Numbered from the stretch's first letter, positions 37,022 through 45,343 are shown. The stretch: DNA of 64,000 nt from Acidiphilium sp. C61 (GCF_902712915.1 NZ_CACTIA010000005.1:1054001-1118000); one strand, 5' to 3'. Notes: generated by a model from the sequence alone, not told the origin. Numbers and translations are program-made.

Positions 37022-37459
37022 TCAGGGCCGAACGATGACGTATCCCTTGCCAGCAAGTTCCATCAGCCGCGGCACGCCATAAGGAACCTGCTGCGCCTTT
37101 GGGTTCAGCACCGGCACATGGCCGGTCTCGCGCTTCAGAGTCTCGATCGTGTTCATGCAAACGTCGAACTCGACATTCTGCGCGATCAGGCTGTCGACCT
37201 GCTGGCGCAGCGGTGAGTCGGCAAAGGTAATTTCCACGCCTGGGCCGAAAGCCACCACGATGATCGACGCCGTCTCGGGCCAGACCTTCAGCACCGCATT
37301 GGCGTTGTTGAGAACCTCACGCTGCTTGCTCATCACCGAATCCGAGAGCTGCAACGCCAGCAGATGGGTGGCAAAAGGATTGTTGACGGCAGCGCGGCTC
37401 ACACCCATTGCCGCCGCCGCAACGCCAAGACCGCCGAACAGCCTCCGGCGCGAACTCAT
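37022..37459 (-). CDS. DsrE-like periplasmic protein of the sox cluster
   Basis: The 145-residue protein begins MSSRRRLFGGLGVAAAAMGV, a Tat- or Sec-type signal, and continues as a DsrE-fold domain (NNANAVLKVWPETASIIVVA; VEFDVCMNTIETLKRETGH). The Cys in VEFDVC is conserved with the second DsrE-like protein at 53822. DsrE-fold proteins carry sulfane sulfur or bind thiols. The start overlaps the soxB stop by 4 bp (ATGA), so it is a sox-operon member, likely handling periplasmic sulfur. Function beyond the fold is inferred. Confidence 0.85.
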   Translation of the reverse strand: MSSRRRLFGGLGVAAAAMGVSRAAVNNPFATHLLALQLSDSVMSKQREVLNNANAVLKVWPETASIIVVAFGPGVEITFADSPLRQQVDSLIAQNVEFDVCMNTIETLKRETGHVPVLNPKAQQVPYGVPRLMELAGKGYVIVRP

Positions 37460-39192
37460 GGGACAGCGTAGCCCGGATTGCCGGCGAGCCCGAGCACCTT
37501 GACCCGGTTGGGCCGCGTCAGCTTCACCGTCTTCACCTGGCGCAGATGCCGGGCCACCACATCCCAGACCGGCGCGCCGGTCTGCGGCAGTGACACCGAG
37601 GCCCAACTCGCAACGGTGTATTGTTTCGCCGCCTCGACCTTGGTGCCATTATCAAGCTCCATCGCGGAAATCCGGTGGCCGATCGATTGCCCCGGCGCGC
37701 AGGCATAGTTCATGCCGCCAACCCGGATCATGTCTCCCCCCTGCTGATAATACGGGTTGGGATTGAAGAGATTGTCACAGACATCTTCCATCACCGCCTT
37801 GATCTCGGCGCCAGTCATGGTCTGCTTGTACACCATCGGATAGGTGATGGCCGTTTCCGCCAGCAGATCGCCCATCGTCAGCGCTCGGTCGCCAAGCACC
37901 GTATTGCCCCAGCGAAAGCCGGGCGAAAAGGCGATCTGCGCACCGGTTTCGGCCCGCAGCGCGTCCATGATCACCTGATCGACAGAGCCGTAGAAATTGT
38001 TGCGCCGGTAGAGCAGCGTTTCCGTCTCGGCCAGTTTTTCATCGAGCATCGCGCGGTGCGGCGCCTCCTGCGCTTCCACCGCCGCCACCACCGCCGCGTC
38101 CTGCTTCACCTGATCGGCATAGATCGGCAGCAGCCGATAATGCACGTCCCTCACCCGGCCTTTCGTGAGTTCGAGGTCGAGTATTGCGACGAACTTGCCC
38201 CCCGTTCCGGCATTGGTCACCAGTGTGATGCCGCCGGGATTCTTTACCGGAACCGGATGCGGCACCGCATCGTGCGTATGGCCGCCGAGAATGACGTCGA
38301 TCCCGCGCACCTGCGAAGCGAGCTTGAGATCGACCGGCATGCCGTTATGCGAGAGCAGCAGCACGGCATCGACCTTCTGCACCGCGCGCAATTCATCGAC
38401 AAGCTTCTGTATCCGGCCGGGATGGATGCCGAACCGCCAGTCCGGCGTGAACCTCCTCGGATGCGCGATCGGCACATAGGGAAAAGCCTGGCCGATCACG
38501 CCGACGCGATAACCGCCAAGCTCGCAGATGATAGAGGGCTGAAACACGCGGCCGGTCTTCTGGTCGAAGGCGGGCGCGCCCATCATCTGCGATTCCGCCG
38601 AGAGAAATACGTTCTGCGCGATGAAGCGGCCGTGCATTGCCTTGATGAGCGCCTCGATCCCGTCCTGCCCGTAGGTGAACTCCCAGTGCCCGGTCATCGC
38701 ATCGATGCCCAAAAGGTTGCCGAGCGCCACCATGTTCTGGCCACGGGTGAGATTGGCAATCCCCGTGCCCTGGCAGAGATCGCCGCCATCGAGCAGGATC
38801 GAGCGGCCCGGTCCGGCACCGGCGCGCAGATTGTCGATCACCGTCTTGAGGCTGGCGAACCCGCCAAGCCGCCCGTAGCGGTGCGCCAACGCCTCGAAAT
38901 CGAGGAAGGTGAAGGCATGCGCATCCCGTGTGCCGGGTTTCATGTGATAAAAATCGAGGAAGGCAGCGCCAACCAGATGCGGCGGCTGCCCTGCTGCGCG
39001 ACCAACCCCGATATTCTGCGTTGGCTCACGAAAATGCACCGGCCTTGCATTCGCATGCGTGTCGGTCTGGTGGATGATGCGGACATCGCCGCTCATCTTC
39101 ACGTCATAAGGATCGGCGGCCGACCAGGCGAGCCGCGGCAGCAGCGATGTGCTGGCCGCAGCGGTGAGAAGAGCGCGTCGTGCAATCGTCAT
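37456..39192 (-). CDS. soxB: Thiosulfohydrolase SoxB
   Basis: The 578-residue periplasmic enzyme has a twin-arginine-like signal (MTIARRALLTAAASTSLLPR) and the metallophosphoesterase/5'-nucleotidase fold with the di-manganese site: DTHANARP (Asp44, His46), LDGGDLCQG, MTGHWEFTYGQDG, LLLSHNGMPVD and GGHTHDAVPHPV. It hydrolyses the sulfate group from S-thiosulfonated SoxY. A GGAGACC ribosome site precedes the ATG. It follows soxK after a 62-bp gap filled largely by a 40-bp repeat, and its stop is coupled to a DsrE-like gene. Confidence 0.96.
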   Translation of the reverse strand: MTIARRALLTAAASTSLLPRLAWSAADPYDVKMSGDVRIIHQTDTHANARPVHFREPTQNIGVGRAAGQPPHLVGAAFLDFYHMKPGTRDAHAFTFLDFEALAHRYGRLGGFASLKTVIDNLRAGAGPGRSILLDGGDLCQGTGIANLTRGQNMVALGNLLGIDAMTGHWEFTYGQDGIEALIKAMHGRFIAQNVFLSAESQMMGAPAFDQKTGRVFQPSIICELGGYRVGVIGQAFPYVPIAHPRRFTPDWRFGIHPGRIQKLVDELRAVQKVDAVLLLSHNGMPVDLKLASQVRGIDVILGGHTHDAVPHPVPVKNPGGITLVTNAGTGGKFVAILDLELTKGRVRDVHYRLLPIYADQVKQDAAVVAAVEAQEAPHRAMLDEKLAETETLLYRRNNFYGSVDQVIMDALRAETGAQIAFSPGFRWGNTVLGDRALTMGDLLAETAITYPMVYKQTMTGAEIKAVMEDVCDNLFNPNPYYQQGGDMIRVGGMNYACAPGQSIGHRISAMELDNGTKVEAAKQYTVASWASVSLPQTGAPVWDVVARHLRQVKTVKLTRPNRVKVLGLAGNPGYAVP

Positions 39193-39217
39193 CCATTCGG
39201 TCTCCGCCTGGCCGGCT

Positions 39218-39257
39218 TAGAGCGCTGTCCGATCCTGATGGATCGGATGATGCTCTA
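39218..39257. repeat. Single-hairpin copy R6 of the MITE-like repeat, in the sox operon
   Basis: TAGAGCGCTGTCCGATCC/GGATCGGATGATGCTCTA: one hairpin module bounded by TA on both sides, 40 bp long. It lies between soxK and soxB; the complement of its end provides the TAG stop of soxK (39255-39257). The stem-loop could act as a processing or attenuation signal inside the sox transcript. Confidence 0.85.
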
Positions 39258-39563
39258 GCGCGTTACTGCATTCCGCCAGAGGCGCTTCTGGCTGCGCGCC
39301 TGGGCAATCGAAGCGGCGGCCAGCGCCGCGGCCCGTTTGGCCGTTGCCTCGGCCTTCGCGTAATCGCCGGCAGCCTCGGCCGCCTTGGCTGCCTTGAATG
39401 AAGCGACCGTCGGCGTCCACTGGTCATCCAGCGTCGCGGCGGTCTTCATCTTCGCCGCCGCCGCGGCGATCGCCCGCGCTGCACCGTCCTTCCCGGCGGC
39501 ATGGGCATGGGCAACGCCAAGACAAAAAGTCGCAGCAACCAGCACACAATTTATCCGTTTCAT
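39255..39563 (-). CDS. soxK: SoxXA-binding protein (SoxK)
   Basis: The 102-residue protein has a Sec signal (MKRINCVLVAATFCLGVAHA) and an Ala/Lys-rich helical mature part (AIAAAAAKMKTAATLDDQW; AAKAAEAAGDYAKAEATAKR), the form of the small SoxXA-binding proteins. It stabilises the SoxXA cytochrome pair. The start overlaps the soxA stop by 4 bp (ATGA). The stop codon is TAG formed by the end of repeat R6, so the C-terminus (RLWRNAVTR) may be shortened relative to relatives. Confidence 0.85.
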   Translation of the reverse strand: MKRINCVLVAATFCLGVAHAHAAGKDGAARAIAAAAAKMKTAATLDDQWTPTVASFKAAKAAEAAGDYAKAEATAKRAAALAAASIAQARSQKRLWRNAVTR

Positions 39564-40399
39564 GATCGCGCCCCCGGGCCCGCGATCGGCAGGCCGTTGC
39601 TCATGTACGTGAGGAAATAGGCAAGGTCCCGATACGCCGCCGAATCCGGCTTCGCCGGCACCGAACGCACCTTCCTGTTGCAGCCGATGAACCGCCGCAC
39701 CAGCGTGCCGACATCGCCCCATTTCGAACGATAGACGGGGAAAGAAGCCGTGATGCCAAGCGCCGGCGCGAGATACTGCCCCCGCAGCCGCTTGCCCGCT
39801 GCCTGCACATGGCAACTGGCGCAGGAAAAATTCAGCTGCCCCCTGCGGGAATAGAAATATTCCTTGCCCGCCTCATAGGCTGCAATGGCCCGCTTGTCGT
39901 TCGGAATAACGACATGGATCAGCTTGCCATCCGAGGTTGAGGTCATATAGGCGACGATATCGGCGAGTTCGCCCTTGGTCAGGCTGAGCGGCTTCAGCCC
40001 ATGCCGCTTGCGGCATTCATTGATGGCGATGCCGATCGTGACGACCTTGCCGGTCTTTTCATCGAACTTCGGATAATCCTGTGCAATGCCGATCCCGCCC
40101 TGCGAAAAACACGAAGCATAGTCTGCACCATCGGGAAACTTCGTGCCGAATGCCGTCTTCCCGGCATCCACCGCGAAGGAATAGGGCGGGAATTCCAGTA
40201 TCTGCTTCCACTGCGCCCGGTCATTGGCGCTGAAATTATAGGGCCCGTCGACGTAATTCTTCAGCGCGAGCATTGGAAAACGTGTCTGGAAATAGGCCTG
40301 GAACGCCTTCAGATCCGCCGCCGGCCCGGCCTTTGCAAGGGGCGCTGTACCAAGTGTCAGCGTTGCAAGAGCCACGATCATCGCCGATGTGCGTTGCAT
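39560..40399 (-). CDS. soxA: Sulfur-oxidising c-type cytochrome SoxA
   Basis: The 279-residue periplasmic cytochrome has a signal peptide (about residues 1-24), one CxxCH heme site CASCH (193-197), Cys240 (FIGCNRKV) as the probable persulfidated axial cysteine, and further Cys97 and Cys129. Only one CxxCH is seen, so this is the mono-heme type. SoxA with SoxX attaches thiosulfate to SoxY. GGGAGGAG lies upstream of the ATG. It precedes soxK in a coupled pair and follows soxZ. Confidence 0.95.
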   Translation of the reverse strand: MQRTSAMIVALATLTLGTAPLAKAGPAADLKAFQAYFQTRFPMLALKNYVDGPYNFSANDRAQWKQILEFPPYSFAVDAGKTAFGTKFPDGADYASCFSQGGIGIAQDYPKFDEKTGKVVTIGIAINECRKRHGLKPLSLTKGELADIVAYMTSTSDGKLIHVVIPNDKRAIAAYEAGKEYFYSRRGQLNFSCASCHVQAAGKRLRGQYLAPALGITASFPVYRSKWGDVGTLVRRFIGCNRKVRSVPAKPDSAAYRDLAYFLTYMSNGLPIAGPGARS

Positions 40400-40453
40400 T
40401 GTCTGCTCCTCCCAGCCGCGCGCGCCGGCACAGAGGATGCCGACGCGCCTCGC

Positions 40454-40765
40454 TCACATGATTGACGCCGACATGTTGGCGGTTTCACCCTTGTTATCGA
40501 CCCATGAAACCCCGATGGGATCGCCCGAGGCGCCGCCCTTGAAAGAGAATCTGATAAAGGGATTCTTGGAAACCGCGGGGCCCCAGAAGCCGCGCAGAAC
40601 GAGCTTGCCCTTGTGGGTGAACTCGACGACCTCGATGTAATGCGGCGGAATGAGCTTGCCGTCCTTGCCCTTCACGAAGCCGGAATCCATCGGGTGCTTG
40701 ATCAACGCCTCGACGGTCGTCACCCCGCCCGACGTGGTTGCGTGAACCAGAATCTGATGTGCCAT
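40454..40765 (-). CDS. soxZ: Thiosulfate carrier partner SoxZ
   Basis: The 103-residue protein has SoxZ features: ALIKHPMDSGFVKGKDGKLI, HYIEVVEFTHKGKLVLRG, and a FSFKGGASGDPIGVSWVDNK end. It lacks a signal peptide and is exported with SoxY. It binds SoxY and presents it to SoxXA, SoxB and SoxCD. GAGGAGAGG precedes the ATG. It is 11 bp after soxY, in the same direction. Confidence 0.96.
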   Translation of the reverse strand: MAHQILVHATTSGGVTTVEALIKHPMDSGFVKGKDGKLIPPHYIEVVEFTHKGKLVLRGFWGPAVSKNPFIRFSFKGGASGDPIGVSWVDNKGETANMSASIM

Positions 40766-40776
40766 CGTTCCTCTCC

Positions 40777-41274
40777 TCAGCCGCACCCGCCAAGCGTGAC
40801 CTTCACCTGCTTCGACGTCGCGTAGAGCTTGCCGCCCGCCTTCACCGCCGCGACGACCTCCGTGGTACGGGCAAGTTTGAGGCGGCTCGAGATGGCCGGA
40901 CTCGTGCCCTCCGGAATTTCATAGGCACAAGCCAGCGAGTACGGATTGTGCCGCGCCAGCAGGGCCGCACCGGTAATGGCGGTCTCGTTCGCATCGACGG
41001 AGATCGGCACCACGGCGCCATTTTCGGCGATATCCGGTGCCTCCATCTTCACCTGGTCGGTCGAAACCAGAGTGGAGCTGCCCCACAACGCCTTCAGCGC
41101 CGCATCGGGCACGGTCGCCTTGAAGGCCGCTTCGGGCCATAGCGAAGCCTTTGGCGCCGGCACCGAAGCGGCGGCGAGGCCGGAGCGCGGCATTGCCAGC
41201 GCCGCCGCGGCCCCTGCGGCGCCCAGCAGCACCGTCCGGCGTGCGGGCCCTGTCTTGCGTGGTTCGGTCATCAT
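40777..41274 (-). CDS. soxY: Thiosulfate carrier SoxY
   Basis: The 165-residue protein has a twin-arginine signal (RRTVLLGAAGAAAALAMPRS) and the C-terminal swinging arm VTLGGCG ending in the substrate-binding Cys. It carries sulfur intermediates covalently on this Cys. I chose the ATG at 41272-41274 (MMTEP), with GGGGA about ten bases upstream; another ATG five codons earlier is possible. It heads the soxYZ pair and follows soxX. Confidence 0.96.
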   Translation of the reverse strand: MMTEPRKTGPARRTVLLGAAGAAAALAMPRSGLAAASVPAPKASLWPEAAFKATVPDAALKALWGSSTLVSTDQVKMEAPDIAENGAVVPISVDANETAITGAALLARHNPYSLACAYEIPEGTSPAISSRLKLARTTEVVAAVKAGGKLYATSKQVKVTLGGCG

Positions 41275-41318
41275 CGTGTGTTTCCCCATCTCTTGTCTGC
41301 TTCGGCGCAGTTCGGTCT

Positions 41319-41663
41319 TCATTTGGTGTAGAGAAAATCGATTACTTCGTTGATCTGTTTTGGTGTCAGAATCAGGTTCTTCCCGAAGGCGGGCATCACC
41401 GTCTGCGGATTTCGCGCCTGCTCGTCGAAGACGATCGCATAGAATGTCTTGCGATCGGGCATCATTGCCTTCACGTTCTTCAGCGTCGGGCCGACATTGC
41501 CCGGCTCCACCGCGCCGGCGAAACTGTGGCATGCGGCGCAGTTGCCGAGCGATTTCGTGGTGGCGATCGTCTCGCCGGCGGCAATCTGCTGCGGCGTGGC
41601 AGCCAGCGCGACAGCGGGCGACGCCGCGACGGCAAGGCCCAGCAGGATGGTGGCAGGCTTCAT
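41319..41663 (-). CDS. soxX: Sulfur-oxidising c-type cytochrome SoxX
   Basis: The 114-residue protein has a signal peptide (MKPATILLGLAVAASPAVAL) and one heme site CAACH (42-46), with a Met ligand in NPQTVMPAFG. It is the small partner of SoxA. GAGGAGGG precedes the ATG. It lies between soxD and soxY. Confidence 0.94.
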   Translation of the reverse strand: MKPATILLGLAVAASPAVALAATPQQIAAGETIATTKSLGNCAACHSFAGAVEPGNVGPTLKNVKAMMPDRKTFYAIVFDEQARNPQTVMPAFGKNLILTPKQINEVIDFLYTK

Positions 41664-41673
41664 TTCACCCTCC

Positions 41674-42453
41674 TCATTTGCTGCTGCCCTTCATGTCGTC
41701 CACCGGGCCGGTGGTGCGCGGGGTCAGCCCCATCTTTGCCGCGCTCGAAGTGATCCTGACGGATCCGGGCGGCGCGCAGTTCTTCATGCAGGCCATATTA
41801 TGTGTGACAGGACGCGGATCTTTCCAGTTGAACGAGTTGCGGTTGGGCATCTTCACCCGCGGTATGCTCTGCGCATCGGCGACGAATTTGGCGTTCACGA
41901 TGCCGTTGAGGTTCAGGATGAAGGCAGTCAGCGCATAAGTCTGATCGGGCTTCAGCGTGTGCGGGGCATAGAACGGCATCGCGCGGTTGATGTAATCCCA
42001 CAGCGTCGTCGCATAGGGCCAGTAGCTGCCCACCGTCTTCTGGGGGGCAGCGCCCGCCAGCGACCCGACGCCACCGGCAAGCGCCGGATAGCCGTGCGCA
42101 CCCTCGCCGAAACCGCCATGGCACATTGCGCAATCGCTCGAAAAGAGCTTTTCGCCGGCAGCCACAGTGCCGCTACCCGGCGGCAGATTGGAGCCGTCGG
42201 GCGGCACGGCGATGGTCCAGCCGCCGATCTGCTGCATCGTCGGCGCGGTGCCGATGCCGTAATGGCCTGGCGGCGTCGCCGGCTTGTAATGCGTCAGCGC
42301 GCCATTGCCGGTGCCGAGATCGCGCCAAACCTCCAGCGTCGCCGCCGGCACGATTCCCTTGTAGGATGGCGCCGGTGCATCACCCGCGCGGGCCGCCGCA
42401 ATCGCTGCGGCAAACCCGGTGACAGCAAGCAGAACCTTACGAGAGCTGGACAT
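41674..42453 (-). CDS. soxD: Cytochrome c subunit of sulfane dehydrogenase (SoxD-like)
   Basis: The 259-residue periplasmic cytochrome has a signal peptide (to about 23) and one heme motif CAMCHG (108-113). The C-terminal half has KMPNRNSFNWKDPRPVTHNM and two closely spaced Cys (MACMKNC), a SoxD/SorB-like pattern. It takes electrons from SoxC during sulfane oxidation. It overlaps soxC by 17 bp. With one CxxCH and about 260 residues it is shorter than classic diheme SoxD, so the SorB-type name is also possible. Confidence 0.88.
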   Translation of the reverse strand: MSSSRKVLLAVTGFAAAIAAARAGDAPAPSYKGIVPAATLEVWRDLGTGNGALTHYKPATPPGHYGIGTAPTMQQIGGWTIAVPPDGSNLPPGSGTVAAGEKLFSSDCAMCHGGFGEGAHGYPALAGGVGSLAGAAPQKTVGSYWPYATTLWDYINRAMPFYAPHTLKPDQTYALTAFILNLNGIVNAKFVADAQSIPRVKMPNRNSFNWKDPRPVTHNMACMKNCAPPGSVRITSSAAKMGLTPRTTGPVDDMKGSSK

Positions 42454-43687
42454 TGTTCACCGTCCCGTCGGCCAGCACCTGCCATGTCTGGATGGAGTTG
42501 TTCTCATAAACCGGATCACGCCCCCAGAATTTGTGTTTCTGTGCGATCGTGGGCTGAACATAACCGGTCTCGTCGGTCACGCGGGACTGGATGAGCGCCG
42601 GCTTGCCATCCCACCGCCAGTTGAAGGTGAACCGGGTGAGGCAGCGCGAGAGAACGGGTCCGTCCAGCGCGGCGCGATGATAGCTCACCCCGCCATCGAG
42701 CGAGACATCGACATGCTTCACCCGCCCGTTGCCGCTCCAGGCAAGGCCGTGGATCTGGTAAAAGCCGGGTCCGCCGGTCAGCGACCTTTCCGGGCAGGGG
42801 AAGGTGATGACCGATTTCGCATTCATCGCCCAGGTGAAGCCAAGCGATTTTCCATCGCCCAGCAATTCGCTGTACTCGCTGGTCTCCTCGCGGGTAATCC
42901 AGGGCTCGGACCCGACCTCGAGCTGGCGCAGCCATTTCACGTTCACGTTACCCTGCCAGCCCGGCACGACGAGCCGCACCGGATAGCCCTGCTCGGGGCG
43001 GATCGCCTCCCCGTTCTGCCCCCAGGCCACGATGCAGTCATCGAGGCATTTCACCATCGGCAGGGAGCGATCCATATGCGCGCCATCCGATCCGGTGGCG
43101 AGCACCCAGCGGCTGTCGGGCAGCAGCCCCGCCTCGTCGAGCAGGGTCGACAGCCGTACCCCCGTCCATTCGGCACACCCGATCATCCCGTGGGTAAACT
43201 GCAGCGAATTGAGCTGCGCCGCCGGCCATTCGGTTGCGCCATTGGCGGGGCACTCGATGAAATGGATGCGCGATACCGAGGGGTATCGCATCAGCTGGTC
43301 GAGCGTCAGCAGCAGCGGCCGCTTCACCCGGCCGGAGATCATCAGCCGGTAGTCCTTGGGGTCGATGCTGGGCCGGCCCGAATGGTAGCGCTCGAAGAAC
43401 AGGCCATTCGGGGTGATGATTCCGTGATGGTCCTGCAAGGGCGTGAAGCTCGCATCCGCGTTCCTGGTTGGCGAAAGCCACGGCACGTAGCGACGGATGA
43501 CGTTCTTTTCGAAGCGCGACGGCCTGCCGTAAGGGCGGGAGTCGACGCCCGCACCCAGCGCATTCGACCAGGCATTGTCAGCAGGCGGTGCGACCGTAGC
43601 CGCGCGAGCGCCGGTGGAAGCGGCTGTGGCGATCGCACCAAAAGCGGCGCCGAGCCTGAAAAGGCCCCTTCGATCGGTTTTGGACAT
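42437..43687 (-). CDS. soxC: Sulfane dehydrogenase molybdenum subunit SoxC
   Basis: The 416-residue protein has a Tat signal (KTDRRGLFRLGAAFGAIATA), the sulfite-oxidase-type molybdopterin domain with the Mo ligand Cys146 (FIECPANG), GCAEWTGVRLSTLLDEAG, and the dimer domain with VPGWQGNVNVKWLRQLEV. SoxCD oxidises SoxY-bound sulfane sulfur with six electrons. GAGGGG precedes the ATG at 43685-43687. It is the first gene of the sox transcript; an extended GACATTC...GAATATGTC dyad lies 65 bp upstream. Confidence 0.94.
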   Translation of the reverse strand: MSKTDRRGLFRLGAAFGAIATAASTGARAATVAPPADNAWSNALGAGVDSRPYGRPSRFEKNVIRRYVPWLSPTRNADASFTPLQDHHGIITPNGLFFERYHSGRPSIDPKDYRLMISGRVKRPLLLTLDQLMRYPSVSRIHFIECPANGATEWPAAQLNSLQFTHGMIGCAEWTGVRLSTLLDEAGLLPDSRWVLATGSDGAHMDRSLPMVKCLDDCIVAWGQNGEAIRPEQGYPVRLVVPGWQGNVNVKWLRQLEVGSEPWITREETSEYSELLGDGKSLGFTWAMNAKSVITFPCPERSLTGGPGFYQIHGLAWSGNGRVKHVDVSLDGGVSYHRAALDGPVLSRCLTRFTFNWRWDGKPALIQSRVTDETGYVQPTIAQKHKFWGRDPVYENNSIQTWQVLADGTVNNVQLS

Positions 43688-43751
43688 TTCCCCTCGCAGC
43701 AGCAAAATTCTTCCTGATTGGGCGTCAGGAGCGATATTTTTCTGTCAAACC

Positions 43752-43779
43752 GACATTCATATAGTAAATCGAATATGTC
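43752..43779. promoter_or_regulatory. Possible ArsR-type operator in front of soxC
   Basis: GACATTCATATAG...TCGAATATGTC shares both arms (GACATTC, GAATATGTC) with the 36953 site, but the spacing between ATTC and GAAT is 12 instead of 8. It lies in the AT-rich 120-bp gap between soxC and a divergent methyltransferase gene. A sulfur-responsive repressor may bind both sites; this is inference from motif and context. Confidence 0.5.
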
Positions 43780-43807
43780 AAACAGAAAATAAATATGGTG
43801 CAGGATC

Positions 43808-44401
43808 ATGATCGCCATCCTCTCCTACATGCTGCTTTGGGCCAGCTTCGGCGCGGGGCACAGTTACCTGGCAGCGCCCGGCGGCCGGGCTTTGCTGTTG
43901 CAACTCGCCGGGCGCGGCGACCGCCTGGCCTATAACCTGATCGCCGCGGCACATCTCGCCCTGGTGCTGGCGATCGGCCGGCTCCTGTTCCCCGATCATG
44001 CCTTCAACCTGCCGCGCGAAATCATCCTGCCCGGCTGGATCGCGGCAGGTGCGGGCGCCATTGTCGTCGGGTTGGCAGGCCGGAACTACGATCTCGCCCG
44101 CTTTACCGGCCTTGCCCAGTTCCGGGCCGGCAAGCCCGACAGCGCCTCTCCGCCCGAACCACTGGCGATCGGGGGGATGAACAGGCTGGTGCGCCACCCC
44201 CTCTATCTCGGCCTGCTCCTGATCGTCTGGGGGCTTGCAACGTCGCCATTCCGCCTTGCCACCGCAGCCGCCGCAACGGTCTACCTTCTCATCGGCATCC
44301 GCTTCGAGGAACGAAACCTTCTGCGTCTCTACGGCGAGGCCTATCGAGACTACCGCGCCAAAGTGCCAATGCTGTTGCCGTTACTGCCAAAACGCCACTG
44401 A
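43808..44401 (+). CDS. Membrane methyltransferase of the PEMT/ICMT family (MddA/NnrU-like)
   Basis: The 197-residue membrane protein has about five hydrophobic segments and the C-terminal methyltransferase signature RHPLYLGLLLIVWGL followed by EERNLLRLYGEAYRDYRAKV. Family members methylate phospholipids, isoprenylcysteine or small thiols (MddA makes dimethyl sulfide from methanethiol). Lying divergent to the sox genes and sharing their control region, a thiol methyltransferase function is attractive but unproven. The ATG at 43808 lies close to the putative operator. Confidence 0.8.
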   Translation: MIAILSYMLLWASFGAGHSYLAAPGGRALLLQLAGRGDRLAYNLIAAAHLALVLAIGRLLFPDHAFNLPREIILPGWIAAGAGAIVVGLAGRNYDLARFTGLAQFRAGKPDSASPPEPLAIGGMNRLVRHPLYLGLLLIVWGLATSPFRLATAAAATVYLLIGIRFEERNLLRLYGEAYRDYRAKVPMLLPLLPKRH

Positions 44402-44460
44402 ATTTACTTGACGCAAACGGCAATTGCCCCGACCCTGCCGCCCGAGGGAGGACCACCACC

Positions 44461-45240
44461 ATGAACGTGACGACAAAGATCAATCCGCCTGATGGAATAT
44501 CAGCCGAAGAATGGCAGATCCGCTGCGACCTTGCTGCGCTTTACCGGCTGGTCGCACATTTCCGGATGACCGATTTCATCTACACCCATATCAGCGCGCG
44601 CGTGCCCGGCCCGGAACATCATTTCCTCATAAATGACTACGGCGTGATGTTTCATGAGATGCGGGCCTCCGACCTCGTGAAGATCGACCTCCACGGCAAC
44701 CGCGTCGAAACGCCGGGCATGTCGGCCAAACGCGTGAACCAGGCCGGCTTCACCATCCATTCCGCCATTCACATCGCCCGGCCCGACCTCGTCTGTGTCG
44801 TCCATACCCACACCGCCGCCGGCATCGCGATCGCAGCGCAGGAACAGGGGCTCCTGCCGATCAGCCAACATGCGATGAAATTCTATGGCCGCCTGTCCTA
44901 TCATGGCTATGAGGGCATAGCACTCGACCTCGACGAGCGTGAGCGCATCGTGCACGATCTCGGCCAGAACAAGGCGATGATCCTGCGCAATCATGGACTT
45001 CTGGTGGGCGGGCGCAGCATTCCCGAAGCGTTCCACGAGATCTATTTCCTGGAGCGCGCCTGCCAGGCGCAGGTGGCCGCGATGTCGGGCGGCGCCAAGC
45101 TGGTAATCCCGCCACGCGAGGTTTGCGAGCATACCGCGGCCCAGTTCAACATGGACGAGGCAAACCGCATGGCCCATTACGAGATGGCATGGCAATCTGC
45201 CCTCCGTCTCATCGAAGGAAACGGCGACTACCGGAGCTAG
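44461..45240 (+). CDS. Class II aldolase/adducin family protein
   Basis: The 259-residue protein has the class II aldolase fold: FRMTDFIYTHISARVPGPEH, the metal His pair in CVVHTHTAAG, and KAMILRNHGLLVGG, with EIYFLERACQAQ. The pattern HTH...H fits a Zn-dependent aldolase or epimerase, but many family members with this layout have unknown substrate. GAGGAC lies upstream of the ATG. The TAG stop (45238-45240) is the TA boundary plus first G of repeat R7, so the repeat defines the end of the gene. Confidence 0.85.
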   Translation: MNVTTKINPPDGISAEEWQIRCDLAALYRLVAHFRMTDFIYTHISARVPGPEHHFLINDYGVMFHEMRASDLVKIDLHGNRVETPGMSAKRVNQAGFTIHSAIHIARPDLVCVVHTHTAAGIAIAAQEQGLLPISQHAMKFYGRLSYHGYEGIALDLDERERIVHDLGQNKAMILRNHGLLVGGRSIPEAFHEIYFLERACQAQVAAMSGGAKLVIPPREVCEHTAAQFNMDEANRMAHYEMAWQSALRLIEGNGDYRS

Positions 45241-45343
45241 AGCATTTTCCGATCCTGATGGATCGGATGTCGTGCTCTATCTTGTTGATAATTAGAGCAT
45301 CTTTATCCGATCAGATGATTCCATCTGATCGGATGATGCTCTA
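45238..45343. repeat. 106-bp MITE-like repeat, copy R7
   Basis: Full-length copy with TA at 45238-45239 and 45342-45343, same orientation as R1 (TAGAGCATTTTCCGATCC...GGATCGGATG, spacer, ATCCGATCAGATGATTCCATCTGATCGG). The first three bases form the stop codon of the preceding aldolase gene. It separates that gene from the convergent NCS1 permease. Confidence 0.9.
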
